In this document: positions 21,150-28,304 of the stretch, one piece after another
How positions within the stretch are numbered: position 1 is the stretch's first letter
How the letters are laid out: each line of letters starts with the position of its first letter
DNA from: Slackia isoflavoniconvertens
GTDB taxonomy: Bacteria > Actinomycetota > Coriobacteriia > Coriobacteriales > Eggerthellaceae
Length of the DNA stretch: 34,669 nt
Assembly: GCF_003725955.1 (NCBI RefSeq)
Contig: NZ_QIBZ01000020.1
Span: forward strand, 1 to 34,669
Direction of reading: 5' to 3'
Made by a program: the position numbers and the translations under genes
Notes under the pieces: model-generated
Database searches by the model: none
What the model saw: only the letters and a program-made list of their open reading frames with translations
What the model was told of the DNA's origin: nothing

Positions 21150-22532
21150 CTATCTCAGGAACACGTGCAGCAGCTTTTCGTAGAGCGCGTTCGAATAAGG
21201 CTGGTAGCGCATGGGCAAATCGAGCCACGTTTTCTTGTCGACAATCGATTTGACGTGCGAAAACGCCTCGAACCCGCGCTTGCCGTGGTAGCCGCCCATG
21301 CCACTTTCGCCCACGCCGCCGAACGCCATCTCGCTCGTTGCCAGGTGGATGACGACGTCGTTGATGCAGCCGCCGCCGAATTGCAGCTCGTGCGTGAAGC
21401 GGTCGATGTGCCCCTTGTCGCTCGAGAACAAATACGCGGCAAGCGGCTTCGCTTTGCCTTTGAGGCCTTGCGCTACCTGGTCAAACGTCTCAAACGTAAG
21501 AACGGGCAGAATCGGCCCGAAAATTTCTTCTCCCATAACCGCGTCGCTCGCCACAACGCCGTCCATAATCGTGGGCGCGATGCGGCAGCTTTGGGCGTCG
21601 CGCGCGCCGCCGTGTACCACTTTGCTCTCGTCAATAAGCCCGCACAGGCGCTCGAAGTGCTTCTGGTTCACGATTTTGCCGTAGTCGGCGTTCTCGAGCG
21701 GCGTTGCGCCGAATTGGCGTTCAACCTGCTTTGCCAGCTCGGCGACGAGCTTATCGTGCACGCTGCGCTCGACGAGCACGTAATCGGGCGCCACGCACGT
21801 CTGGCCGCAGTTCAAAAACTTGCCAAACGCGATGCGCTTGGCGGCTAGCTCGATGTTCGCGCTTGCGTCCACGATGCACGGGCTCTTTCCGCCCAGCTCA
21901 AGCACGGCAGGCGTGAGGAATTCGGCGACGTGGCGCAGCACTTCCTTGCCCACGTTCTGGCTTCCCGTGAAGAAGATGAAGTCGAATTTCTGCTCGAGCA
22001 GCGCGGTGTTTTCCGCACGGCCGCCCGTGACAACTGCCACGTGTTCGGGTGCGAAGCATTCCGCGACAATGTGCTCGATAATCGCGCTTGTCGCCGGCGA
22101 ATAGGCGCTCGGTTTCAAAATAACGGTATTGCCTGCGGCGATGGCGTCGGCGAGCGGGTCGATGGTCAGCAGGAACGGGTAGTTCCACGGACTCATGACA
22201 AGCGTGTTGCCGTAGGGCACCGCCTGCGTGAAGCTGTGCGAGGCGAACTGGGCGAGCGGTGTGCGCACGGTTGTGCGTCGAGCAAGCTTGCGCACATGCT
22301 TGATCATGTAGGAAATTTCAGTGAGCGCCAGGCCGCTTTCGCACATGAACCCCTCGTAGGCGCTCTTGCCCAAATCGGTCGTGAGCGCCGCGTGAATGTC
22401 GCCCTCGTGCGCCTTCACGGCGTCGTAGAGCTTGCGCAAGCTCTTGATGCGGAAATCAACGGAAAGCGTGGCTCCGCTGTTGAAGAAGGCGCGCTGCGCG
22501 TCGAGGAGTGCTTGGATTTCTTCGCCGGTCAT
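21150..22532 (-). CDS. Aldehyde dehydrogenase, class 3-like
   Basis: 460-residue NAD(P)-dependent enzyme that oxidises aldehydes to acids. MSPWNYPF (113-120) has the conserved Asn117. GNTVILKPSAYSP follows. FFTGSQNVGKEV is the nucleotide loop. Glu212 in LELGGKSP is the general base, and Cys246 in CGQTCVAPDY is the catalytic thiol. The short length, the HGKRGFEAFSHVKSI motif and the C-terminal RYQPYSNALYEKLL are typical of class 3 (ALDH3) enzymes, which prefer medium-chain or aromatic aldehydes. The start is placed at 22532, where it overlaps the stop codon of the upstream alcohol dehydrogenase by one base (TAATG); a TTG at 22544 is less likely. It is translationally coupled third gene of a MarR, alcohol dehydrogenase, aldehyde dehydrogenase operon. 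Confidence 0.93.
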   Translation of the reverse strand: MTGEEIQALLDAQRAFFNSGATLSVDFRIKSLRKLYDAVKAHEGDIHAALTTDLGKSAYEGFMCESGLALTEISYMIKHVRKLARRTTVRTPLAQFASHSFTQAVPYGNTLVMSPWNYPFLLTIDPLADAIAAGNTVILKPSAYSPATSAIIEHIVAECFAPEHVAVVTGGRAENTALLEQKFDFIFFTGSQNVGKEVLRHVAEFLTPAVLELGGKSPCIVDASANIELAAKRIAFGKFLNCGQTCVAPDYVLVERSVHDKLVAELAKQVERQFGATPLENADYGKIVNQKHFERLCGLIDESKVVHGGARDAQSCRIAPTIMDGVVASDAVMGEEIFGPILPVLTFETFDQVAQGLKGKAKPLAAYLFSSDKGHIDRFTHELQFGGGCINDVVIHLATSEMAFGGVGESGMGGYHGKRGFEAFSHVKSIVDKKTWLDLPMRYQPYSNALYEKLLHVFLR

Positions 22533-23740
22533 TATTCGTTCCAATCTGCGATTTCTTCATAGAGGGTGGCCAGTTCGTGCTCAGTCATGAGCTTGGGCAC
22601 GGGATAGAGCGGGTTCGCCTCGCGCTCAGCCGTATGGACCAGGTGTGCGATGTCGTCGCGCTTGATGCCGCTGATTTTCTCAGGGATGTTCATGCTCGCG
22701 TTGAGTTCTTTGATCGCTGCGATGAACTTCGTTGCGCCTTCGGCATCGGAATCGGTCGCGGCGCTTACGCCCGCGGCCACGCCGAGCTGGTGAAGCTTTT
22801 TGTGCGCCGCCTCGCCGTACGCTTCGAGCACATAGGGCAGAATCACGGCGTTGGCCAGGCCGTGGGGCACGCCGTATTGGCCGCCGAGCGAGTGGGCGAT
22901 GGCGTGCACGTAGCCTACGTACGACATGGAAAACGCGATGCCCGCTTTGTACGCGGCGTGCAGCATGTTCTCGCGCGCTTCGTGGTCGTCGCCATGCTTA
23001 TAGGCGCGCTGGATGTTCCCGAATATCAGCTTGGTCGCGTCGAGCGCGAGTTCGCGCGTCTGCTTGGTGGTTGACCTGCCGATATAGGCTTCCACGGCAT
23101 GCGTGAGCGCGTCCATGCCCGTGGTGGAGGTAAGGTGTGGCGGCAGCGTGTAGGTGAGGCGCGCGTCGAGCACGGCGTAGTGGGGAATAAGCGGGAAGCT
23201 CATGATCGCGTATTTGTGGTGCTCGTTGCCGTCGGTAATCACGGCGGCCAAGGTGACTTCGCTGCCCGTGCCTGCGGTGGTGGGAATGGTGATAATCGGG
23301 GGCGTTGCCTTGAGCACGCGCAGGACGCCCTTCATGCGCGAGAGCGGCTTGTTCGGGTATGCGACGCGCGCGCCTACGGCTTTGGCGCAGTCCATCGACG
23401 AGCCGCCGCCAATCGCGATAATTGCGGTGCATTGGCGCCGGTGGTAGAGCTCAAGAGCTTCTTCGACCTGGTCAACGGTGGGGTTTGGCTGGGTTTTGTC
23501 GTATACGGCGTAATTCACGCCCGCGTCGTGCAGCGCCGCCTCGAGCGGCGCGGTAAGGCCGTTTTCCACGATGCCGCGGTCGGTCACGACGAGCACGGTG
23601 CGCGCGTGCTCCTTCTCAAGAACGGGACCCAAATCGGCGCACGAGCGAATGATTTCGGGCTCGCGGTAGGGGAGCACCGGGAGCACGGCGCGGAAGCCGA
23701 TTTGAAAGACGCGGCAGTAGGCTTTTTTAAGGAAGAACAT
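22532..23740 (-). CDS. Iron-containing alcohol dehydrogenase (type III)
   Basis: 402-residue NAD(P)-dependent oxidoreductase. IIAIGGGSSMDCAKAVG (about 107-123) is the dinucleotide-binding loop. TIPTTAGTGSEVTLAAVITD follows. TGMDALTHAVEAYI carries the first metal His region, and HAIAHSLGGQYGVPHGLANAVILPYVLE the metal-binding histidines. The N-terminus (MFFLKKAYCRVFQIGFR) is typical of a subgroup often annotated as butanol or propanediol dehydrogenase. The ATG at 23740 comes 5 nt after the MarR stop, with AAGAAAGAG inside the MarR tail as ribosome site. It probably reduces or oxidises aldehydes together with the coupled aldehyde dehydrogenase, either to disproportionate a toxic aldehyde or to ferment an alcohol. 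Confidence 0.93.
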   Translation of the reverse strand: MFFLKKAYCRVFQIGFRAVLPVLPYREPEIIRSCADLGPVLEKEHARTVLVVTDRGIVENGLTAPLEAALHDAGVNYAVYDKTQPNPTVDQVEEALELYHRRQCTAIIAIGGGSSMDCAKAVGARVAYPNKPLSRMKGVLRVLKATPPIITIPTTAGTGSEVTLAAVITDGNEHHKYAIMSFPLIPHYAVLDARLTYTLPPHLTSTTGMDALTHAVEAYIGRSTTKQTRELALDATKLIFGNIQRAYKHGDDHEARENMLHAAYKAGIAFSMSYVGYVHAIAHSLGGQYGVPHGLANAVILPYVLEAYGEAAHKKLHQLGVAAGVSAATDSDAEGATKFIAAIKELNASMNIPEKISGIKRDDIAHLVHTAEREANPLYPVPKLMTEHELATLYEEIADWNE

Positions 23741-23745
23741 GGCAA

Positions 23746-24213
23746 TTACTCTTTCTTGGGGGCGGTGGTTGGCTGAGCGGTGCGCGCGATGGCGCCCAAG
23801 CGATTGCTCACGGTGGCGAGGCTTTGGTAGAACGCCGCGCGCTGCTCATCGGTGAGGCTGTCGTCGATTCCCCGAAGCACCGTCGCGATTTTCTGGGCAA
23901 TCGCGTCGCCGGCCTGCTCGCCTTTCTTGGTGAGCACGAGCGGGCACTTGTAGGGCTTGGCGCCATTGGTCGAGGCTTCGATGAAGCCTTCCGACTTCAG
24001 ATGGTCGATCGCGCGCGACACGGCTGCCTTGTCTTCTTCGCAGCGCTCGCACAGCTCGGCCGCGGTAAGGCTTCCTTGCGAGCGCAAGTAGTGCAGGCAT
24101 GACACATGGATGCTTTTCAGCCCCCAATCGGCCATTTCCTGGTTTTTGATTTTGCGAATGCTGCGATTGATTCGGCTTATGAGAATGGTGAACGTCTCGA
24201 ATCGGTCTTCCAT
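23746..24213 (-). CDS. MarR-family repressor of the alcohol/aldehyde dehydrogenase operon
   Basis: 155-residue winged-helix regulator. The N-terminal dimer helix is RFETFTILISRINRSIRKIKN. LKSIHVSCLHYLRSQGSLTAAELCERCEEDKAAVSRAIDHLKSEGFIE is the helix-turn-helix, and PYKCPLVLTKKGEQAG the wing. MarR proteins release DNA when they bind phenolic or aldehyde ligands or on oxidation; cysteines within and near the helix-turn-helix (positions about 45, 60 and 63) could be redox sensors, which is inference. ATG 24213 has GGAAAGG upstream; the earlier in-frame start at 24288 would read through the operators. Two 18-bp dyads lie just upstream, so it is most likely autorepressed. It heads the operon with the two dehydrogenases. 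Confidence 0.9.
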   Translation of the reverse strand: MEDRFETFTILISRINRSIRKIKNQEMADWGLKSIHVSCLHYLRSQGSLTAAELCERCEEDKAAVSRAIDHLKSEGFIEASTNGAKPYKCPLVLTKKGEQAGDAIAQKIATVLRGIDDSLTDEQRAAFYQSLATVSNRLGAIARTAQPTTAPKKE

Positions 24214-24233
24214 GGTGCCTTTCCAGATGATTA

Positions 24234-24251
24234 ATGTTGACAAATCAACAT
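24234..24251 (-). promoter_or_regulatory. MarR operator site 1
   Basis: ATGTTGA-CAAA-TCAACAT, a perfect dyad with 7-bp arms, 21 bp upstream of the MarR start codon. Confidence 0.75.
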
Positions 24252-24270
24252 GTGGAAGTTGACCATAAAC

Positions 24271-24288
24271 TTGTTGATATGTCAACAA
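24271..24288 (-). promoter_or_regulatory. MarR operator site 2, overlapping a -35-like element
   Basis: TTGTTGA-TATG-TCAACAA, 7-bp perfect arms of the same TTGA...TCAA type as site 1, centred 37 bp from it. On the minus strand it contains TTGACA, which could be the -35 box of the operon. No good -10 follows at 17 bp (TCAACT). Confidence 0.7.
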
Positions 24289-24696
24289 GTTCCGCAGAAA
24301 GCCTTTTGGCTGGTGCCATGCGAAGGTTGCTTTTGGCTGGTGCTCGATTCATGCGCGCGTTTGGTATTCGCCCTTCCGCCCGTTGTACGCTTTGTCGAGC
24401 TCCTAGCGCTTCGCGAGGTGGAGCGTAATGGCGAGCGCGATGAGCGCCTCGGTTTCAAGCGCCACGATGTAGGGGGGCAATAGCGCTTTGACCGTACGCT
24501 CGCCGCTCGCCGGCACTGGGTGTGCTTGTGAGGCGGCGGCTCTCGTTCGCGGCTTCGTTGCGCGATGCCGCAATTGTCCCGTTTAATGTATCCCATGCGC
24601 CGTGGGATTGCTCTTTAGTGTCGTATACTTTTTGTAGCTGTTCCGATTGCGCAAGCGTTCGGAATGCCGTACAACGCGACGGAAGGGAAGGCGCGC
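24289..24696. other. Intergenic region with a short direct repeat
   Basis: About 400 bp. CTTTTGGCTGGTGC occurs at 24303-24316 and again at 24330-24343 (27-bp period). The rest shows no supportable gene. TATACT at 24624-24629 is a candidate -10 box for the downstream membrane-anchored protein, without a clear -35. GGAAGGGAAGG before 24697 is its ribosome site. Confidence 0.5.
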
Positions 24697-25758
24697 ATGG
24701 CCTGGGGCGATAAGAAAAACGATAAGCGTGCGAACGAGAGCCCGTTCAACGCGGGCGACCCTACGATGCCGTGGGATATTTCCTCATCGACGAAGGCGTA
24801 CAAGAATCGCGCGCAAGATCCGTTCGGCGAGCCGGTAGAAGACGGCGCTCCTGCGCCGGTCGTGGAGTCGAAGGCGGCCTCTGAACAAACGAATCGCTCC
24901 GTCCATCCCACCCAGCCCGTTCAGCCTAGCGATTCTTCTCGTTCCGATCAGTCCGTGTGGCCCAATCCTTCCTCTTTCCAAGATTCGCCTTTTAGCACGC
25001 CCGCCGGCAATGCGGCCCCATCTTCTGTACCGACTCCGCCACCGCCCCCGAATTTCGAAGGCGTGGGCAAGAGGGCGGCCCAGAGCAAAGCCGCTTCGAG
25101 GCCCAAGGGCAAGTCGCTCGCGGTTGTCGTAGGCGTTATCGTGGCGGCGTTCGTCGCCTTCACGGTTATTTTGGGTGCCATTGTCGCGTTCGATTCTTTT
25201 CTCGACGAACAGGCCCCTTCGTATGGCGACGTCGACGATACCGAAGTCATCGGCTCCGACCACGAGGTGTACGCTCCGGAAACCGATGATGAGAAGGCGA
25301 TATTCGACGTGGTGACCAGCCGCCTTGGCAGTGTGGCGTCGGGCGATGACGAGGTTCTTCATGCAGCTATCGCCAACGATTTCGCCGATTGCGTTTTAGA
25401 CTATACAGGTGAATCGGCCGCTTCCCTGGGCCTTGATGCCGACGCGTACGCCGATTGGGCCATGCGCTCGCTCGTGTATGAGGTCGACTGGGTGTATGTC
25501 GACGACGAAGCCGACGAGGCGACGGTGTACTACTACGCGAATTCCTATCGCAGTTACGATGTCGCGAGGGAAGTGTGCTACGCCATCGCGGATGGAGTCG
25601 ACGCGCAAGAGGCTCTTTCGAACGCATGCGAGAATGCCGAAATGGGTTATGAGCTGTTTTTGACGGTCGACTTGGAGAAAGTCGGCGGCACGTGGCGCAT
25701 CGACGAGTCTGAGTGGGCCGACCCCAGCGAAAACGACCTGTTGTGGCTGTTCGCGTAG
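24697..25758 (+). CDS. Unknown bitopic membrane protein with disordered cytoplasmic N-terminus
   Basis: 353 residues. Residues 1-135 are Pro/Ser/Asp-rich and low in complexity (MPWDISSSTKAYK, VPTPPPPPNFEG), as in actinobacterial envelope proteins. One membrane helix at about 141-166 (LAVVVGVIVAAFVAFTVILG) follows the basic stop KGK, so the C-terminal 185 residues lie outside. That acidic domain (ETDDEKAIFDVVTSRLGSVASGDDEVLHAAI ... DWVYVDDEADEATVYYYAN ... VDLEKVGGTWRIDESEWA) has the order of strands and the closing GGTWRI of NTF2-like or DUF4878-like folds; this is a weak visual match. Start 24697 is set by the ribosome site. It ends at a terminator and stands alone. Similar N-Pro-rich, single-helix proteins are common near cell-wall genes, but nothing here fixes the role. 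Confidence 0.8.
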   Translation: MAWGDKKNDKRANESPFNAGDPTMPWDISSSTKAYKNRAQDPFGEPVEDGAPAPVVESKAASEQTNRSVHPTQPVQPSDSSRSDQSVWPNPSSFQDSPFSTPAGNAAPSSVPTPPPPPNFEGVGKRAAQSKAASRPKGKSLAVVVGVIVAAFVAFTVILGAIVAFDSFLDEQAPSYGDVDDTEVIGSDHEVYAPETDDEKAIFDVVTSRLGSVASGDDEVLHAAIANDFADCVLDYTGESAASLGLDADAYADWAMRSLVYEVDWVYVDDEADEATVYYYANSYRSYDVAREVCYAIADGVDAQEALSNACENAEMGYELFLTVDLEKVGGTWRIDESEWADPSENDLLWLFA

Positions 25759-25796
25759 AAAATTCATCAAGCGGGACGCTTCCGCTGGTGGATTTT
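25759..25796 (+). terminator. Terminator directly after the bitopic membrane protein gene
   Basis: About 15 pairs with a single bulged A. AAAATTCATCA-AGCGG pairs with CCGCTGGTGGATTTT around GACGCTT. The closing A/T pairs double as the T-tail. It starts at the base after the stop codon. Confidence 0.75.
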
Positions 25797-25852
25797 GAAC
25801 AGCGCGCTAGCGCTTGCCTGTGGCACCGAACCTTCCGAAACGTGGATGGGCT

Positions 25853-25901
25853 TATACTGGGCTGCTTCCCATTTCTTCGATTGTGAGGAAATGGGAAGCA
25901 G
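25853..25901 (+). promoter_or_regulatory. -10 box followed at once by a 17-bp stem-loop, in the leader of the AGCS gene
   Basis: TATACT (25853-25858), weak -35. From 25862 the DNA forms CTGCTTCCCATTTC / GAAATGGGAAGCAG, 14 perfect pairs (17 with a wobble) around a 6-nt loop, then TTCGTTTCGTT. If the -10 is used, the stem would be the very 5' end of the transcript (a stabiliser). If not, the stem plus the T-rich tail is a terminator. Confidence 0.5.
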
Positions 25902-26031
25902 TTCGTTTCGTTGATACTGCATCCGTTCGCGGGCATGTATCGTCCTTTGGCTTCTTGATAGGCGTTTTTACGCGACGTGAAACGTATCTGAAAAGAAGCT
26001 TCTGTAGCATTTCTTCTTGTCGAAAGAAAAA

Positions 26032-26098
26032 GAAAGCGTGCGCATTGGAGAGATTTCTTTCACGGCTCTCTAATGCACGCGCTTTCCCGAGGGAAAGG
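26032..26098 (+). promoter_or_regulatory. Two mutually exclusive hairpins over the ribosome site of the AGCS gene
   Basis: Hairpin 1: a 21-position stem (26032-26052 with 26066-26086) that starts GAAAGCG and has two G-U wobbles and one C-A mismatch, loop 13 nt. Hairpin 2: CTTTCCC / GGGAAAG (26082-26088 with 26091-26097), in which the right arm is the Shine-Dalgarno sequence of the transporter. The bases 26082-26086 (CTTTC) belong to both. Forming hairpin 1 frees the ribosome site; forming hairpin 2 hides it. This is the layout of a translational on/off switch. No glycine-riboswitch core was recognised by eye. Confidence 0.55.
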
Positions 26099-26105
26099 CA
26101 ATGCT

Positions 26106-27641
26106 ATGGAAGACTTCCTCACATCGTTTTTCATAACGCCATTTACGAGTTTGGGCGAAGGCTTGGCCGCCGCCACGAGCCCGCTTGACGTCATCGACGC
26201 TGTCGACGGCTTTGTGTGGGGTCCCATCATGATTTTGCTGCTGCTGGGCACGCACATCTTCATGACGATTCGCACCGGCTTCATCCAGCGCAAGCTTGGC
26301 ACTGGCATTAAGCTGTCGGTCACCAAAGATGACCCGTCCGACGCCGATGGCGACATCACCCAGTTCGGCGCGCTCACCACGGCGCTCGCTGCCACCATCG
26401 GTACGGGCAACATCGTCGGCGTGGGCACGGGCCTTCTGTTCGGCGGCCCGGGCGCCATTTTCTGGATGTGGATTACTGGTATTTTGGGCATCGCCACCAA
26501 GTATTCCGAGGTGTTCATTGGCGTGAAATATCGCGTGAAGGACCACTCGGGTAAGATGCTCGGCGGCGCGATGTACGCGCTCGAGCGCGGCTTCAAGAAC
26601 AAGAAGCTCGGTCGCGTGCTGGCTGTGCTGTTCGCGCTGTTCGCGTCGCTGGCCGCATTCGGCATTGGCGCTTCGACCCAGTCGAACTCGCTTGCCGACG
26701 CGCTGTACAACACGTCGCTCATCGACGGCGCGGCCATTCCGCAGTGGCTCGTTGGCATCGTGGTCGTGGCGCTTGTGGCTATCGTCATTCTGGGCGGCAT
26801 CAAGTCTATTTCTCGTGTGTGCGAGAAACTCGTTCCTGTCATGGCCATTTTCTACGTGGCGTGCTGCATCATTATCATTGGCATAAACGGCCAGTTCCTT
26901 GGTGAGGCGATTCGTCAGATTATCGTTGGCGCCTTCACCCCGGCCGGCGCCGCTGGCGGCGCGGTTGGTTCCACGGTCACCTTGGCTTTGCAGTTCGGCT
27001 TCAAGCGCGGTATTTTCTCCAACGAATCGGGCATGGGCTCGGCTCCGTTGGTTGCGTCTTCCGCCACCACGAAGAACCCCGCTCGTCAGGCGCTCGTTTC
27101 CATGACCGGTACGTTCTGGGACACCGTCGTTGTCTGCCTGCTCACGGGTCTCATGCTCATGACCACGCTGCTCGCCAACCCCGAACTTTCCACCGCCATC
27201 GCGAACGGCACTATTTCCTCGGGCGCCGGCCTCGCCACCGCGGCCTTCGAGAAGATTCCCGTGTTCGGCCCGTTGGTGTTGCTCGTTGGTCTGATTACCT
27301 TCACCTACTCCACCATTCTCGGTTGGAGCCAGTATGGCAACCGCGCCATCAGCTACCTGCTTGGCAAGAAGGCCGTGCTTCCGTATTACATCGTGTTTCT
27401 GCTGTTCGTCTTCTGGGGCTGCATGATGGTCGGCGACGCGACCGGCAGCGCTGCGGTTTCGAACCTGAGCTCGGTGGTGTGGAACTTCGCCGATGTGATG
27501 AATGCCCTTATGGCGATTCCGAACTGCATCGCGGTGCTCGGCCTTTCCGCCATCATTGCCCGTGAAACCAAGCACTACGTTTATGACGGCAACCTCGACG
27601 AGGTTGACGATACCGAGATTCCTCAATACGACGAGAAGTAA
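26106..27641 (+). CDS. AGCS-family alanine/glycine:cation symporter
   Basis: 511-residue polytopic transporter that brings alanine or glycine in with sodium or protons. The family signature lies in DITQFGALTTALAATIGTGNIVGVGTGLLFGGPGAIFWMWITGILGIATKYSEV, with the conserved GNI(V/A)GV and GGPGAxFWMW. VLFALFASLAAFGIGASTQSNS follows; later come GGIKSISRVCEKLVPVMA and FKRGIFSNESGMGSAP. Length is normal for the family (about 450-540). The ATG at 26106 has GGGAAAGG 7 nt upstream; the in-frame ATG at 26073 lies inside the leader stem and is rejected. The leader contains the paired hairpins described separately. It is followed by a compound terminator and a decayed ferredoxin gene. The likely job is uptake of small amino acids as carbon, nitrogen and energy source. 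Confidence 0.95.
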   Translation: MEDFLTSFFITPFTSLGEGLAAATSPLDVIDAVDGFVWGPIMILLLLGTHIFMTIRTGFIQRKLGTGIKLSVTKDDPSDADGDITQFGALTTALAATIGTGNIVGVGTGLLFGGPGAIFWMWITGILGIATKYSEVFIGVKYRVKDHSGKMLGGAMYALERGFKNKKLGRVLAVLFALFASLAAFGIGASTQSNSLADALYNTSLIDGAAIPQWLVGIVVVALVAIVILGGIKSISRVCEKLVPVMAIFYVACCIIIIGINGQFLGEAIRQIIVGAFTPAGAAGGAVGSTVTLALQFGFKRGIFSNESGMGSAPLVASSATTKNPARQALVSMTGTFWDTVVVCLLTGLMLMTTLLANPELSTAIANGTISSGAGLATAAFEKIPVFGPLVLLVGLITFTYSTILGWSQYGNRAISYLLGKKAVLPYYIVFLLFVFWGCMMVGDATGSAAVSNLSSVVWNFADVMNALMAIPNCIAVLGLSAIIARETKHYVYDGNLDEVDDTEIPQYDEK

Positions 27642-27671
27642 TTCGCCGGCGGTATTTCCTCACAACCTAGG

Positions 27672-27731
27672 CGGCTGCCTTCGGGCGGCCGTCCCCTCTT
27701 CGGGAGGGGTGCGCATGCCCCCTCCCTTTTT
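27672..27731 (+). terminator. Compound terminator with overlapping alternative stems
   Basis: Hairpin A: CGGCTGCC-TTCG-GGCGGCCG (27672-27691). Hairpin B: CCCCTC / GAGGGG (27693-27698 with 27704-27709). Hairpin C: GGGAGGGG-T-GC / GC-CCCCTCCC (27702-27712 with 27717-27726) followed by TTTTT. B and C share the GAGGGG segment, so B acts as an anti-terminator to C in form. It ends the AGCS transcript and also precedes the ferredoxin remnant. Confidence 0.8.
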
Positions 27732-27773
27732 GTTTCCAAATTACGCCATTTGCTTGGAAGGAAGCGCCTGATT

Positions 27774-28053
27774 ATGGAAGGCCTTGGTCGCCGCTATGGC
27801 GCATTCGGCCCCATCGTGGAAATGGCCATTCCCACGAACGATTGCGTGTGCTGGTTTGGCGAAGGCGTGTCCCGTGCGAGCGATTTCCACCTACGATTTT
27901 ACGGCCGATTCGCAGACCTGCATAAGCTGCATGCGTTGCATGTGCGATTGTCCCGCCCATGCGCGCAAGGTCAATGGCCTTATGGCGAAAATCGCATCGG
28001 CCGCCATTGCGAAGGAATGCAACGTTCGCAAGGAAGCCGAGTTGTTTCTTTAG
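27774..28053 (+). pseudogene. Remnant of an EFR1-type flavodoxin-ferredoxin gene
   Basis: The frame from ATG 27774 gives RRYGAFGPIVEMAIPTNDCVC, then the coding sense moves by one base to a second frame that reads AKACPVRAISTYDF, CISCMRCMCDCPAHARKVNG and a final KECNVRKEAELFL. Those pieces in that order match the C-terminal double [4Fe-4S] domain of EFR1-family ferredoxins (C-x2-C-x2-C-x3-CP twice, ending in a K-E-x-ELFL tail). The first cysteine motif is spoiled by the frameshift and short deletions; the second (C-I-S-C-M-R-C-M-C-D-C-P) is intact. The N-terminal flavodoxin domain of about 170 residues is missing, replaced by a terminator and a plausible ribosome site (GGAAGGAAG). In intact members the protein transfers electrons in anaerobes. 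Clearly broken; no stand-alone function is expected. Confidence 0.75.
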
Positions 28054-28304
28054 ACAGCTCCCGTCCGGGGGCGGGCGTTGGCCAATTCATGCGGTTCTTC
28101 TCGACGGAGGGGGCCTTGTCGTGCGCTATCGTGCGCGAGTTCGAGAAGCGGCGTTTCCCTATGCGCTTTACTTTCGGGACAGCCGCTCCACAATCTTGAA
28201 TTTTGCTTTTGACGCTGTCGCTTCAGACCACTGGATTTCAGCGTTTCTAGCGTGGCCTTTGTCGTCAACGACGTCGATCCCTCGGCGTGTTTCTGGTTGC
28301 GCGG

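Noticed and set aside
25759-26105. Glycine riboswitch before the AGCS gene
   Set aside because: Two tandem aptamers with the conserved core were expected. Only a short CACCGAA-like word is present, without the surrounding stems.
26070-27626. Reverse frame of 518 codons opposite the AGCS gene
   Set aside because: Shadow of a strongly conserved transporter gene. The peptide is polar and low in complexity, and no promoter or ribosome site is seen.
28054-28304. Extra small gene between the ferredoxin remnant and the molybdoenzyme
   Set aside because: Short reverse frames ending in AKFKIVERLSRK are open here, but there is no ribosome site and the frame upstream only shadows the molybdoenzyme.
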